A stretch of 64,000 nt of DNA from JBDTDV01 sp039922875. GTDB taxonomy: Bacteria; Actinomycetota; Actinomycetes; Actinomycetales; Microbacteriaceae. Positions 1 to 7,980 of the stretch are shown here, in pieces. The notes under the pieces are model-generated. The model saw only the letters and a list, made by a program, of their open reading frames with translations. It was not told the origin of the DNA and did no database searches. How positions within the stretch are numbered: the first letter of the stretch is position 1; every line of letters begins with the position of its first letter. A program made the position numbers and the translations under genes. The DNA lies in NCBI GenBank assembly GCA_039922875.1, contig JBDTDV010000008.1, positions 77,236 through 141,235 on the forward strand. Reading direction: 5' to 3'.

Positions 1-44
1 CGCGATCACCAGATCCGGTATCGGCTCAGGCCGGCGGCGCTCGG

Positions 45-1523
45 GTGCGGGCCCGCGGCTGGGGCTGGCGGCACGGCGGCCGGTCGCGGATGGCCGTATC
101 GGACCTCGACCTCGATATCGAGCCGGGGGAGCGCGTGCTCCTACTCGGTGCGAGCGGTGCCGGCAAGAGTACCCTCGTCCATGCTCTTGCGGGGGTGCTC
201 GGCGGCGACCAGGAGGACGGCGACGCTCAGGGCGAACTGCTGATCGATGGTCGAAGGCCGGGAGAGTCACGTGGCCGCGTCGGCCTGGTGCTCCAGGACC
301 CCGACTCCCAGGTGGTCCTGGCCCGGGTCGGTGACGACGTCGCGTTCGGATGCGAGAATTTGGGCGTCCGCCAAGAAGAGATCTGGCATCGGGTTTCCGA
401 ATCCCTTCAGGCGGTAGGCCTGGGGCTGCCGCTGGACACGGCCAGTTCCACGCTCTCCGGCGGGCAGAAACAGCGCCTGGCGCTAGCCGGGATGCTCGCG
501 ATGAAACCCGGACTGATGCTTCTGGACGAGCCGACGGCCAACCTCGATCCGGATGGTGTGATCGAGGTACGCGATGCGGTCGAGCGCTCGCTGCGCGGTA
601 CCGACGTGACCATGATCGTCATCGAGCATCGCGTGGCCGTGTGGCGGGACGTCGTGAACCGGGTCATCGTGCTCAACCCGCGTGGCGGCATCCTGGCCGA
701 TGGCTCGGCGGAGGACGTCCTTGGCCGAGAGGGCGAGCGGCTGGCCGCCCAGGGGGTCTGGATCCCCGAGTTCCCGCCGGCTCGGCCGGTACGACAGCGG
801 ATGTCGACAGAGATTGCACAGCCGCTGATGGCTGCGGCCGGGCTGCGGGTCGGCCGCATCCCGTTCGCCGCGCGCCGCCCGGTGGTTGTGGCTGGCGGCA
901 TCGATCTCGATATTCGGGCGGGTTCCTCAACCATGGTCACCGGAGCGAATGGCACCGGCAAATCGACGCTCGCACTGACCATGGCGGGATTGCTGCCGGT
1001 CGCCGGCGGAGAGCTGACCGCCCTGCCGGCGCTGGCCCGTGGTGCCGGCAAGCGACCACACCGATGGAAGTCGAGGCAATTGCTGACCCGGATCGGGACC
1101 GTCTTCCAGGATCCAGAGCATCAATTCTTGCGCGCGACGGTGCGCGATGAGCTGTCGGTCGGGCCGCATGCTGCCGGACTCGGTCGGGAGCAGACCGTCG
1201 CCATCGTGGACGAACTGCTCGTAAGACTGCATCTGGACGACCTTGCATCCGCGAATCCGTTTACGTTGTCCGGCGGCGAGAAGCGTCGTTTGTCTGTAGC
1301 GACGGTGTTGGCCACCCGGCCAAGTCTTCTGGTGCTGGACGAGCCGACATTCGGGCAGGATTCGCGCACCTGGCAGGAGCTCCTCGCACTGCTGGCCGAG
1401 CAACTCGACCGTGGCACCGCCGTCGCCGCGGTGACGCACGATCGAGAGCTGGTCGATGCTCTGGCCGATCATGAACTGCACCTCAGTCCGCTGCCCGGTG
1501 CCGCTGTGCCGGTGATCCGATGA
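45..1523 (+). CDS. ECF transporter ATPase, two fused ABC domains (YkoD/EcfA-like)
   Basis: Energises a membrane vitamin or metal importer of the energy-coupling-factor type by ATP hydrolysis on the cytoplasmic face. Two complete ABC ATPase domains lie in one chain of about 492 residues: Walker A GASGAGKST (35-43), signature LSGGQ (137-141) and Walker B LMLLDEPT (157-164), then a second set GANGTGKST (300-308), LSGGE (408-412) and LLVLDEPT (428-435). The reading frame is open back to base 3, so the GTG at 45 may be internal and the true start may lie before the window. It overlaps the T-component gene by an ATGA junction. The fused-ATPase-plus-T order resembles YkoD-YkoC (thiamine precursor uptake), but the substrate-binding S component is not visible, so the substrate is unknown. 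Confidence 0.85.
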   Translation: MRARGWGWRHGGRSRMAVSDLDLDIEPGERVLLLGASGAGKSTLVHALAGVLGGDQEDGDAQGELLIDGRRPGESRGRVGLVLQDPDSQVVLARVGDDVAFGCENLGVRQEEIWHRVSESLQAVGLGLPLDTASSTLSGGQKQRLALAGMLAMKPGLMLLDEPTANLDPDGVIEVRDAVERSLRGTDVTMIVIEHRVAVWRDVVNRVIVLNPRGGILADGSAEDVLGREGERLAAQGVWIPEFPPARPVRQRMSTEIAQPLMAAAGLRVGRIPFAARRPVVVAGGIDLDIRAGSSTMVTGANGTGKSTLALTMAGLLPVAGGELTALPALARGAGKRPHRWKSRQLLTRIGTVFQDPEHQFLRATVRDELSVGPHAAGLGREQTVAIVDELLVRLHLDDLASANPFTLSGGEKRRLSVATVLATRPSLLVLDEPTFGQDSRTWQELLALLAEQLDRGTAVAAVTHDRELVDALADHELHLSPLPGAAVPVIR

Positions 1524-2323
1524 GCGTCCTCAGCACCGGCATTCGGATGACCACGCCCGCAACGATAGCGCGAGTGAATCCGGTGGCGAAACTTGCCGTC
1601 GCATTGACGCTGAGTATCGCCCTGCTGCTTTCCATCGACTGGGTTTCGGCGACCGTCGCGTTGGCCTGCGAAGCGGTGCTGCTGCCATTCTGCGGGCTGA
1701 ATCTGCGCCAGTTCCTCCTTCGCACCACACCGGTCTGGATCGCAGCGCCGTTCGCCGGGGTGACCACCGTGCTCTACGGTCAGGATTCTGGGATGGTGCT
1801 GTGGCAGTGGGGCTTCCTCAGCGTCACCGATGGATCGCTGAGTCTGGGCGTAGCCATCGCCCTACGGGTGCTGGCCATCGGCTTACCCGGGGTCGTCTTG
1901 TTCGCCAGTACCGATCCGACCGACCTCGCTGACGGCTTGGCGCAAATCCTGCACCTGCCTGCACGGTTCGTGCTCGGCGGCCTGGCCGGACTGCGGCTGG
2001 TCGGGCTCTTCCTGGAGGACTGGCGGGCCCTGGGTATGGCCAGGCGCGCCAGAGGCGTCGGCGACGGGCGGGGCATCCTCGGCGGCGTCACTCGCACTCT
2101 GTCTCAGGCCTTCGCGCTCCTGGTGCTGTCGGTGCGTCGGGGCAGTAAGCTCGCCACCGCGATGGAGGCGAAGGGGTTCGGATCCACCATCACGCGCACC
2201 TGGGCGCGACCGTCTCGGCTGCACCCCCGAGACGGCGTCGTGCTCGGTATCGGCGTGCTCATTGCTGCCGCGGCAATCACCATGGCCATCGCTGCGGGAA
2301 CCTGGCATTTTGTCCTCTCCTGA
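1520..2323 (+). CDS. ECF transporter transmembrane T component (CbiQ/YkoC-like)
   Basis: Integral membrane scaffold that links the substrate-binding S protein to the ATPases of an ECF importer. The 267-residue protein has several hydrophobic segments (around residues 20-70, 85-110, 200-215 and 235-265). It carries the cytoplasmic coupling-helix signatures of the family, LGMARRARGVGDGRG (about 173-187) and ATAMEAKGFG (about 211-220), the usual Ala-Arg-Gly and Ala-Lys-Gly motifs that dock on the ATPases. The start ATG overlaps the stop of the upstream ATPase, so the two are translationally coupled. Confidence 0.85.
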   Translation: MSVLSTGIRMTTPATIARVNPVAKLAVALTLSIALLLSIDWVSATVALACEAVLLPFCGLNLRQFLLRTTPVWIAAPFAGVTTVLYGQDSGMVLWQWGFLSVTDGSLSLGVAIALRVLAIGLPGVVLFASTDPTDLADGLAQILHLPARFVLGGLAGLRLVGLFLEDWRALGMARRARGVGDGRGILGGVTRTLSQAFALLVLSVRRGSKLATAMEAKGFGSTITRTWARPSRLHPRDGVVLGIGVLIAAAAITMAIAAGTWHFVLS

Positions 2324-2909
2324 TTCAGAATCGGCCGGTGGGGGAGGGAACCTCGGCCGAGTACTGGCGCTCGTTCAGCGCCGGATGCCGGATGTCGTGC
2401 TGATCGACGGGCCGAGCGGTGCCGGCAAGAGCCGGCTTGCCGACCGGTTAGCGGCGAACTGGCCGAGCAGCCCGCTGCCGACTCTGGTCCGGATGGACGA
2501 CATCTACCCCGGCTGGGACGGGCTGCAGGCTGGCAGCGAGCACGTCAACCGGTATCTGCTGCAGCCGCGCTCTATGGGTGAGGGGTCGACGGCCGCGCGG
2601 TGGTCGCGCTTCGACTGGACGGCGCCGGCAGGGGAGCCGGAGCAGTGGCAGGAGGTAGATCCGGCCCGTCCGCTCATCGTGGAAGGCTGCGGCACGCTGA
2701 GCCGGGCCAACGCGTCGTTGGCGACGGTGCGGATTTGGCTCGACGCGGATGACCAGGTGCGCAAGCGGCGTGCGCTGGACCGCGACCACGGTGGGTTCGA
2801 CGCACACTGGGATCGCTGGCAAGCGCAGTTCGAGCGTTTCGTGCAGCGTGAACGGCCGATGGAGCGTGCTGACCTGATCCTCGACGGGAGCGCGGAACAG
2901 GCCAGCTGA
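2310..2909 (+). CDS. P-loop kinase-like ATP-binding protein (uridine kinase-like)
   Basis: Probable small-molecule kinase of the uridine/pantothenate kinase-like P-loop superfamily; the substrate is unknown. It has Walker A GPSGAGKS followed by a catalytic-base-like MDDIYPGWDGL segment and a basic C-terminal lid with QRERP. The TTG at 2310, with GGGAA upstream, is preferred because it avoids a long overlap with the T-component gene. An ATG at 2388 (MPDVV) is the alternative and would remove about 26 residues. It follows the ECF genes closely and is probably in the same operon, but a role in vitamin salvage is only a guess. Confidence 0.7.
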   Translation: MSSPDSESAGGGGNLGRVLALVQRRMPDVVLIDGPSGAGKSRLADRLAANWPSSPLPTLVRMDDIYPGWDGLQAGSEHVNRYLLQPRSMGEGSTAARWSRFDWTAPAGEPEQWQEVDPARPLIVEGCGTLSRANASLATVRIWLDADDQVRKRRALDRDHGGFDAHWDRWQAQFERFVQRERPMERADLILDGSAEQAS

Positions 2910-2936
2910 CGGGAGCACTCCGGTGACCCGATGGCG

Positions 2937-4181
2937 CTAGTTTCGGTTGAAGAACGCCTCGATAACCGGAATCGGGTTCAGCAGCCGCCAGCCGGGGCCC
3001 GGATCGGTCAGCGGGGAATCCAGCAGAATCGGCACGGCGCTGAGACCGGAGGTCCCGGGGAAGGAGATCGTGCCAACCGCTTCTCCGGCGCGCCCGGAGC
3101 GAACCGGGGTCAGCTGGACGGTCGTGCTGGGCGGTTGCAGCTGCCAGCCCACGGCCTCCACCGTCCGCGCCGCAACGCCGCGCGAGGTGGCTCCCCATGG
3201 CGCGCGGAAGATGGCGTAGCCGGTGCCGCGCGTGACCAGCGCCGTAGAGCGGACATCGGATCGGGCGCCGTCGATCAGCGCGACGAGATCTGCGGTGAGC
3301 TGATCGTAATCGGGCTGCCTGATGAAGGCGCCATAGAAGGTGAACGGTTTCTGCCCGACCGAGATAGTTGCTGCGAAGAGGAAGCACACTCCCGCCGCGT
3401 CGGTGTAGCTGCGCGAGATCCCGGTGATGCCATCCTCCGGCAGGTAAGGCGTGGTGTTCTCCACTCCGCGCTGATTGGCCAGGGTCGTCGACGGGTGCGA
3501 GATCAGTTCTGCGAGGGTCGGATCGGCCATGGCAAGCCCGGCGAGCTTGGCGAGATCGGCCGCGGTGCCGACGCTGCCGTCATCGAGACCGGTGGCATCC
3601 GCCACGTGCGTATTGGACATGCCGTGGGACGCGAGCCAATCGTTCGCCGCGGTCAGGAAGGCACTCAGTGAGCCGTAGGCCCAGCGCGCCAGCGAGTCGG
3701 CGTGGTTGTTGCTGGAGCCCAGGACCAGCGCCTGCAGCATTTCTCGCTCGGTCCAGGTCTCCCCGGGAAAGACAATCACCGCGCGCGCATCTTTCGTACC
3801 GTAGTCGATGTAGGACTGATAGTCCTCGGCGGTGATGGTGATCGCCGGCCCGGTTCGTCCTGGCCCCATCGGCTTGGCCTTCAGCACGACCAGGGCGGTG
3901 ATGATTTTCGTGATTCCGGCCATCGGCACCGGCTCCGTGCTGCCGGCGCTGGCAATCGGCGCCTTCGCTTGGCTCAGAGCCACCGCGCTCGCACCATCGG
4001 CGGGGAGGGCGGGACCCGTGGTCTTCTGGGCGCTAGGCGAAGGCGCTGCGATCGTGGCCTGCGCCCGCGGCAGTGGCCCGAGCAGCGTCAGCGGGCCATA
4101 CGCGCCGATCGCGAGGATGATGACGGTTACCAGCAGGATGCCGATGGCGCGCCCCGGCCGGTGCCCGGAGTTCCGGGGCAC
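2937..4181 (-). CDS. PBP5-like D-Ala-D-Ala carboxypeptidase homologue, apparently inactive
   Basis: By fold a peptidase S11 / low-molecular-mass PBP, which normally trims the D-Ala from peptidoglycan stem peptides outside the membrane. One N-terminal membrane segment (residues 13-35) is followed by a Pro/Ala/Ser linker and the transpeptidase-like domain. The SxxK motif reads G89-I-T-K92, so the nucleophilic Ser is Gly. SxN is kept (S156-S-N158). The KTG motif reads S256-R-S258 inside an otherwise well conserved GIxxxYTDAAG context. Loss of two of three catalytic motifs in an intact 414-residue frame suggests a pseudoenzyme, perhaps a regulator or scaffold. The GTG start directly abuts the TGA of the zincin gene, so the two are co-translated. 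Confidence 0.8.
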   Translation of the reverse strand: MPRNSGHRPGRAIGILLVTVIILAIGAYGPLTLLGPLPRAQATIAAPSPSAQKTTGPALPADGASAVALSQAKAPIASAGSTEPVPMAGITKIITALVVLKAKPMGPGRTGPAITITAEDYQSYIDYGTKDARAVIVFPGETWTEREMLQALVLGSSNNHADSLARWAYGSLSAFLTAANDWLASHGMSNTHVADATGLDDGSVGTAADLAKLAGLAMADPTLAELISHPSTTLANQRGVENTTPYLPEDGITGISRSYTDAAGVCFLFAATISVGQKPFTFYGAFIRQPDYDQLTADLVALIDGARSDVRSTALVTRGTGYAIFRAPWGATSRGVAARTVEAVGWQLQPPSTTVQLTPVRSGRAGEAVGTISFPGTSGLSAVPILLDSPLTDPGPGWRLLNPIPVIEAFFNRN

Positions 4182-4532
4182 TCAGCTCCACCCCAATACG
4201 TGCAGTTCGGTGTCGTCGATCCCATAGAAGTGTGCAATTTCGTGCACCAGCGTGATGCGCACCTCGTCTCGCAGTTGCGATTCGTCTTCGCAAATCGACA
4301 GCAGCGGCTCCCGGTAGAGCACGATCCGGTCGGGCATCTCGCCGAAACCGTAATTTCCGCGCTCGGTCAAGGCGACCCCGTCGTACAGACCAAGGAGATC
4401 CAGAGTGCCGTCTTCTGGGCGGTCCTCCACTACGAACACCACATTCTCGAGGCCGTCGACCATATCGTCTGGCAGCTCGTCGAGCACTTCGACGACGAGC
4501 GCCTCGAACGCGGCGGTCGTCAGCTCAAGCAT
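4182..4532 (-). CDS. Small zincin-like metallopeptidase family protein
   Basis: A 116-residue protein of the minimal zincin-type family (DUF1025-like). It carries HEIAHFYGID near residues 96-105, in which HExxH gives two zinc ligands and the general-base Glu, and a downstream Asp could be the third ligand. The N-terminal half is very acidic. The native substrate of this family is not known and proteolysis has not been generally shown. It is first in a two-gene unit with the degenerate PBP5-like gene, its TGA directly touching that gene's GTG, which may hint at a cell-envelope role. Confidence 0.8.
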   Translation of the reverse strand: MLELTTAAFEALVVEVLDELPDDMVDGLENVVFVVEDRPEDGTLDLLGLYDGVALTERGNYGFGEMPDRIVLYREPLLSICEDESQLRDEVRITLVHEIAHFYGIDDTELHVLGWS

Positions 4533-4579
4533 GCCCTCAGCTTCTCATGGTGGCCTGACAGGGCACCGGATGCCGAGGA

Positions 4580-4629
4580 TGTATGTCGGCACGAATCCTG
4601 GTGGTGTATGTCGGCATGAATGCCGGTGG
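4580..4629. repeat. 25-bp tandem duplication, two copies
   Basis: Two adjacent 25-bp copies (4580-4604 and 4605-4629) share the start TGTATGTCGGCA and the end GGTGG and differ at three positions. They lie between the zincin gene start and the 3' end of tRNA-His. No protein-coding role is apparent. Confidence 0.8.
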
Positions 4630-4665
4630 TGAGCTAATCCGCGGCTGAACTTTCGCGGCCAAACT

Positions 4666-4742
4666 TGGGGTGAGTAACGGGGCTCGAACCCGCGACCTCC
4701 TGGACCACAACCAGGCGCTCTACCAACTGAGCTATACCCACC
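4666..4742 (-). tRNA. tRNA-His (GTG anticodon)
   Basis: Cloverleaf on the minus strand. The acceptor stem GTGGGTA pairs with TACTCAC, the anticodon loop is TTGTGGT (anticodon GTG), and the T arm contains GGTTCGAGCCC. The extra 5' G at 4742 opposite discriminator C73 (4669) is the His identity element. CCA is encoded (4666-4668). Confidence 0.97.
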
Positions 4743-4793
4743 ACGTGCGCGTTCGTCGCCGTGGGCGCCGAACAGGGCAACTAGAGGAGTCTA

Positions 4794-5414
4794 TTACATC
4801 TGCGCTGCCCAGGCCTCCACCACGGTGGCCGAGATCGCCTGCGCATCCTTGGTGCTCGGGCCGGGTGAGGCAACGAAGGCCGCCTTGCGGTAGTACTCCA
4901 GTTCGCGAATGGATTCCAGAATGTCGGCCAGCGCCCGATGGCCGCCGTCCTTGGCCGGAGCGTTGAAGTAGATCCGCGGGAACCAGCGTCGGGATAGCTC
5001 TTTTATCGAGGAGACGTCGACGCTGCGATAGTGCAGGTGACCGTCGAGCTCCGGCATGAACTTCGACAGGAAGGCGCGGTCGGTGCCGATCGTGTTCCCA
5101 GCCAGCGGCGCCTGCTTGGCCGTCGGTACGAATTGGGCGATATAGGCCAGGGCCTGTCGCTCGGCGTCGACCAGACTCACGCCGTTTGGGATCTCCTCAA
5201 TCAGCCCGGAGCTGGTGTGCATCGCAGTGACAAAATCGTTCATATGGGCCAGCGCCGAAGGATTCGGCTTGATCACTATCGAAAGTCCGGGATCGAGCAC
5301 CGCTAATTCGAAGTCGGTGACGACGACCGCGATCTCTACCAGCTCGTCTATCTCGAGATCGAGTCCGGTCATTTCGCAGTCGATCCAGACGAGTCGATCC
5401 GAGGAATTTGCCAT
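4794..5414 (-). CDS. orn: Oligoribonuclease
   Basis: 3'-to-5' exoribonuclease that degrades 2-5 nt RNA and pGpG left by other nucleases. The 206 residues are the usual length for the family. DEDDh-family motifs are visible: WIDCEMTGLD (Asp12, Glu14), an NTIGTDRAFL segment supplying the second Asp, and the C-terminal HRALADILESI (His and Asp). It is a single gene between tRNA-His and tRNA-Arg and is transcribed in the same direction as tRNA-His. Confidence 0.95.
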   Translation of the reverse strand: MANSSDRLVWIDCEMTGLDLEIDELVEIAVVVTDFELAVLDPGLSIVIKPNPSALAHMNDFVTAMHTSSGLIEEIPNGVSLVDAERQALAYIAQFVPTAKQAPLAGNTIGTDRAFLSKFMPELDGHLHYRSVDVSSIKELSRRWFPRIYFNAPAKDGGHRALADILESIRELEYYRKAAFVASPGPSTKDAQAISATVVEAWAAQM

Positions 5415-5495
5415 GGCCGAAGTCTACCGAAGCGCTCCGACGCTCCCGCGCCGCGGGCCCCCTCGCTACGGCTGCGGTATTGTGGAACGCCTATC

Positions 5496-5568
5496 GCCTC
5501 TGTAGCTCAGTGGATAGAGCAGCGGCCTTCTAATCCGCTTGTCGTAGGTTCGATTCCTACCAGGGGCA
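5496..5568 (+). tRNA. tRNA-Arg (TCT anticodon)
   Basis: The acceptor GCCTCTG pairs with CAGGGGC. The anticodon loop CTTCTAA gives TCT. The T arm is GTAGGTTCGATTCCTAC. The discriminator is A and CCA is not encoded. The 31-39 position of the anticodon stem is a C-T mismatch. Confidence 0.95.
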
Positions 5569-5607
5569 CACCTCGCAGCGGCAGCTTCAACAGGTGGAAT
5601 TGCAGCC

Positions 5608-5669
5608 GTGGCACGCAGAACAGGCGAAATTGTCAGTTCTGGGCCTTCGGCGCCTGTTCTCCGTGCCGC
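5608..5669. other. Long imperfect inverted repeat between convergent tRNA-Arg and pabB
   Basis: Arms at 5608-5626 and 5651-5669 share GCAC(G)xAGAACAGGCG-type sequence with one mismatch and one G-T pair over 19 positions, around a 24-base loop. It sits just past the pabB stop. No T-run follows on either strand, so it is not a standard intrinsic terminator, though it could protect 3' ends. Confidence 0.6.
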
Positions 5670-5674
5670 AGGCG

Positions 5675-7102
5675 TCAGCTGTTGACGGCCGCGAGCAGGG
5701 CTTCAGCCTTCAGGTGCATCTCGGCGACCTCTTCCTCTGGCACCGACAGCGCGGTGATGCCTCCGCCCGCGCCGATTGAGGCTCCGTCGTCGGCGAGGAC
5801 GATGCTGCGGATCACCATGGCGAGGTCGATAACCCCGTCGAGCCCGAAATACCCGAAACAGCCACCGTAGATGCCGCGGGGGCCGGCTTCAAGCCCATGC
5901 AGGATGTTCATCGCGCTGAGCTTGGGCGCGCCTGTCATCGAGCCGGCCGGGAAGCAGGCAGCGACCGCATCCGCGCCAGAGGCGCCCTGGGCCAGGGTCG
6001 CCTGCACGGTGCTGACCAGTTGGTGTACCTGCGCGTAGGACTCGACAGCGAGCAGCTCGGGCACGGTCACCGAACCGACCCTGGCAACCCGGCCGAGATC
6101 GTTGCGCATCAGATCGACGATCATGGTGTTCTCGGCTCGCTCCTTGAGGTTGGCCTGCAATTCCGCGGCGAACCCGCGGTCCTGCTCCGGGGTGGCTCCG
6201 CGCGGCCGAGTCCCCTTGATCGGGCGGGTACGCACTACGCCATCGCGGGAGATCGACAGGAACTGTTCTGGTGATGCGCTCAGCAAGCAGACGCCCGCGA
6301 TGCGGATCAGTCCGCCGTGGTGGGTGGGGCTGGATGCACGTAGCGCCAGATAGGCCTGCAGCGGATCCGGCATGACCGGTACTCGCGCCTCGTTCGTGAG
6401 GCAGAGCTGATACGCGTCGCCGCGGGCGATGGCATCTTGACACTGTGCGATCAGCTGAAGATAGCCGGCGTCGTCGTGCCTCCACATCGGTGCGGCGTCG
6501 GGCAGTTGCTGATGTGTGAATGCCGCCGCCTGCTCGGCCTGCGCACGATCAGCATCGGTAGCAGCCCGGCCCATCGCCTCCTGCACCTGCCGCGCCCAGG
6601 CATCCGATTCGTCGCCGACCAGAGCCAGCGCGGTGACGGTGCGCCTGGCATGGTCGAAACGGACGGCGCGGTCGGCGAAGAGCAGCGCGGCATCTGGATA
6701 GCGTGATGTCGCCACTGACGCGCCGGCCTGTCTGGCGCCCGATTCGTAACCTAACCAGCCGACCCAGCCGAGCTGGAACCCGGCGGGACTGATGTCTCTC
6801 GGCGCGGCGGCAAATTTCGCAAGGTCACGGCGCAGAAAATCGAGGATTCCCTCCGAGTAGTTCTGGGAATCGCCGAACCCATCGACCCGGCGGACGGATA
6901 CGCCCTGCGGAGACTCGGATGCGATACGAGAGGCACCGGAGGGGATTGCGAGGTAGCTGGTTGCGGACTCACGGCCCGCAGAGCCCTCGATCGTCGCGGA
7001 ACTCGAGTCCAGCCAGGCACCATCTCCCTGACCAATCAGCAACGGGAACAGTGCTGCAGGATCGCACCAGCCGTCGAGGGCAACGCTGACGGTATCGGTC
7101 AC
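5675..7102 (-). CDS. pabB: Aminodeoxychorismate synthase component I
   Basis: Converts chorismate and ammonia to 4-amino-4-deoxychorismate in the p-aminobenzoate branch of folate synthesis. The 475-residue protein has the anthranilate synthase I / chorismate-binding fold. The PIKGTRPRG motif near residue 295 carries the Lys that marks PabB; TrpE has PIAGT. Other signatures are ERAENTMIVDLMRNDLGR, FPAGSMTGAPK and a GAGGGI block near the end. The GTG start lies 12 bp after the stop of the 268-residue membrane protein gene, so the two probably form an operon. No pabA or pabC is seen nearby. Confidence 0.85.
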   Translation of the reverse strand: MTDTVSVALDGWCDPAALFPLLIGQGDGAWLDSSSATIEGSAGRESATSYLAIPSGASRIASESPQGVSVRRVDGFGDSQNYSEGILDFLRRDLAKFAAAPRDISPAGFQLGWVGWLGYESGARQAGASVATSRYPDAALLFADRAVRFDHARRTVTALALVGDESDAWARQVQEAMGRAATDADRAQAEQAAAFTHQQLPDAAPMWRHDDAGYLQLIAQCQDAIARGDAYQLCLTNEARVPVMPDPLQAYLALRASSPTHHGGLIRIAGVCLLSASPEQFLSISRDGVVRTRPIKGTRPRGATPEQDRGFAAELQANLKERAENTMIVDLMRNDLGRVARVGSVTVPELLAVESYAQVHQLVSTVQATLAQGASGADAVAACFPAGSMTGAPKLSAMNILHGLEAGPRGIYGGCFGYFGLDGVIDLAMVIRSIVLADDGASIGAGGGITALSVPEEEVAEMHLKAEALLAAVNS

Positions 7103-7114
7103 GCGGGGGAGCGC

Positions 7115-7921
7115 TTAGGAGTCGAGGCCGGTCGCCCTGCCCGGATAGGCGGCAATGGGCGCGGGGACCGGGTCGGCATCCTGAGCCGCCTCGCGACGCG
7201 CGTCCAGCGCTTCGACGTCGTCCATCAGTTGCTGGGTTTGGGTGTCGGCGCGCAACGGAGCAGAAGCGGCTGGGGCTGCTTGTACCACGGTGGGAGCGGT
7301 GTCATCGTGGACACTGGGCTCCGCGGCGCTCGCGTCAGAGGTGGCGGCGAACTTCTCATGGTGCTGCCCCGCGACCCAGGTGTCCTGTTCTGTGGCAAGG
7401 GCTTGGTCGGGCGTCTTATCCTCGTACTGCCAGCGTGCCAGATCGTCTTGAAAGACTTTCTTGGCTCGGGAGGGACGATTCTGCCACTCCACCAGACGGT
7501 CTCGGAACTCCGCGATCGCCGGATCGATTTGGTAGCCGAACGTGGCTGAATTACGCTTCAACTCCGCTAGCTGGTGCGATGCCCAGTTAGCTGCAGCGCC
7601 GGCGCCCTTGATCGGCAGGAGCCGCAATTGGATGTCTGCCTGGCCGACCGCGCGATCCGATAGCACCTGCTCGGACGGGGTCAGCGAATTCCATACCGAG
7701 GCTTCGGTCGCCACATCGACCAGGGTCGCGATGGCCGACGCCTTGCGCTCGCGGTCGGTTCGGGAGAGCAGGCCCTTCAGCGCGCCGCGCGCAATCCACG
7801 CCGCGAGCAGTCCGCTCACGATGATGGCCAGGGCTAGGACGACCGCGCTGAATATCACCGGTCGAGTGTCTTCGGACGTGAACCAGGTTACGAAATCATT
7901 CCACCACTGCATGAGCGGCAC
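7115..7921 (-). CDS. Membrane-anchored protein of unknown function
   Basis: Not recognised beyond a conserved actinobacterial type. It has 268 residues. A short N-terminal stretch rich in Trp and aromatics (residues 1-18) is followed by one transmembrane helix (about 22-45) and a cytoplasmic, mostly helical region with RTDRERKASAIATLV and WQNRPSRAKKVFQDDLARWQYEDKTPDQ segments. The tail, from about residue 190, is low-complexity and Ala/Pro/Asp-rich. It lies upstream of pabB in the same orientation with a 12-bp gap. Nothing ties it to folate synthesis. Confidence 0.65.
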   Translation of the reverse strand: MPLMQWWNDFVTWFTSEDTRPVIFSAVVLALAIIVSGLLAAWIARGALKGLLSRTDRERKASAIATLVDVATEASVWNSLTPSEQVLSDRAVGQADIQLRLLPIKGAGAAANWASHQLAELKRNSATFGYQIDPAIAEFRDRLVEWQNRPSRAKKVFQDDLARWQYEDKTPDQALATEQDTWVAGQHHEKFAATSDASAAEPSVHDDTAPTVVQAAPAASAPLRADTQTQQLMDDVEALDARREAAQDADPVPAPIAAYPGRATGLDS

Positions 7922-7980
7922 ACTACCGGTATCGCGGTCGGATGCGTTGGCGGCCAGCCGCGTGTTCGGCTATCCGGTTC

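Noticed and set aside
5608..5669. Intrinsic terminator
   Set aside because: Strong stem but no T-run on either strand, so listed only as an inverted repeat.
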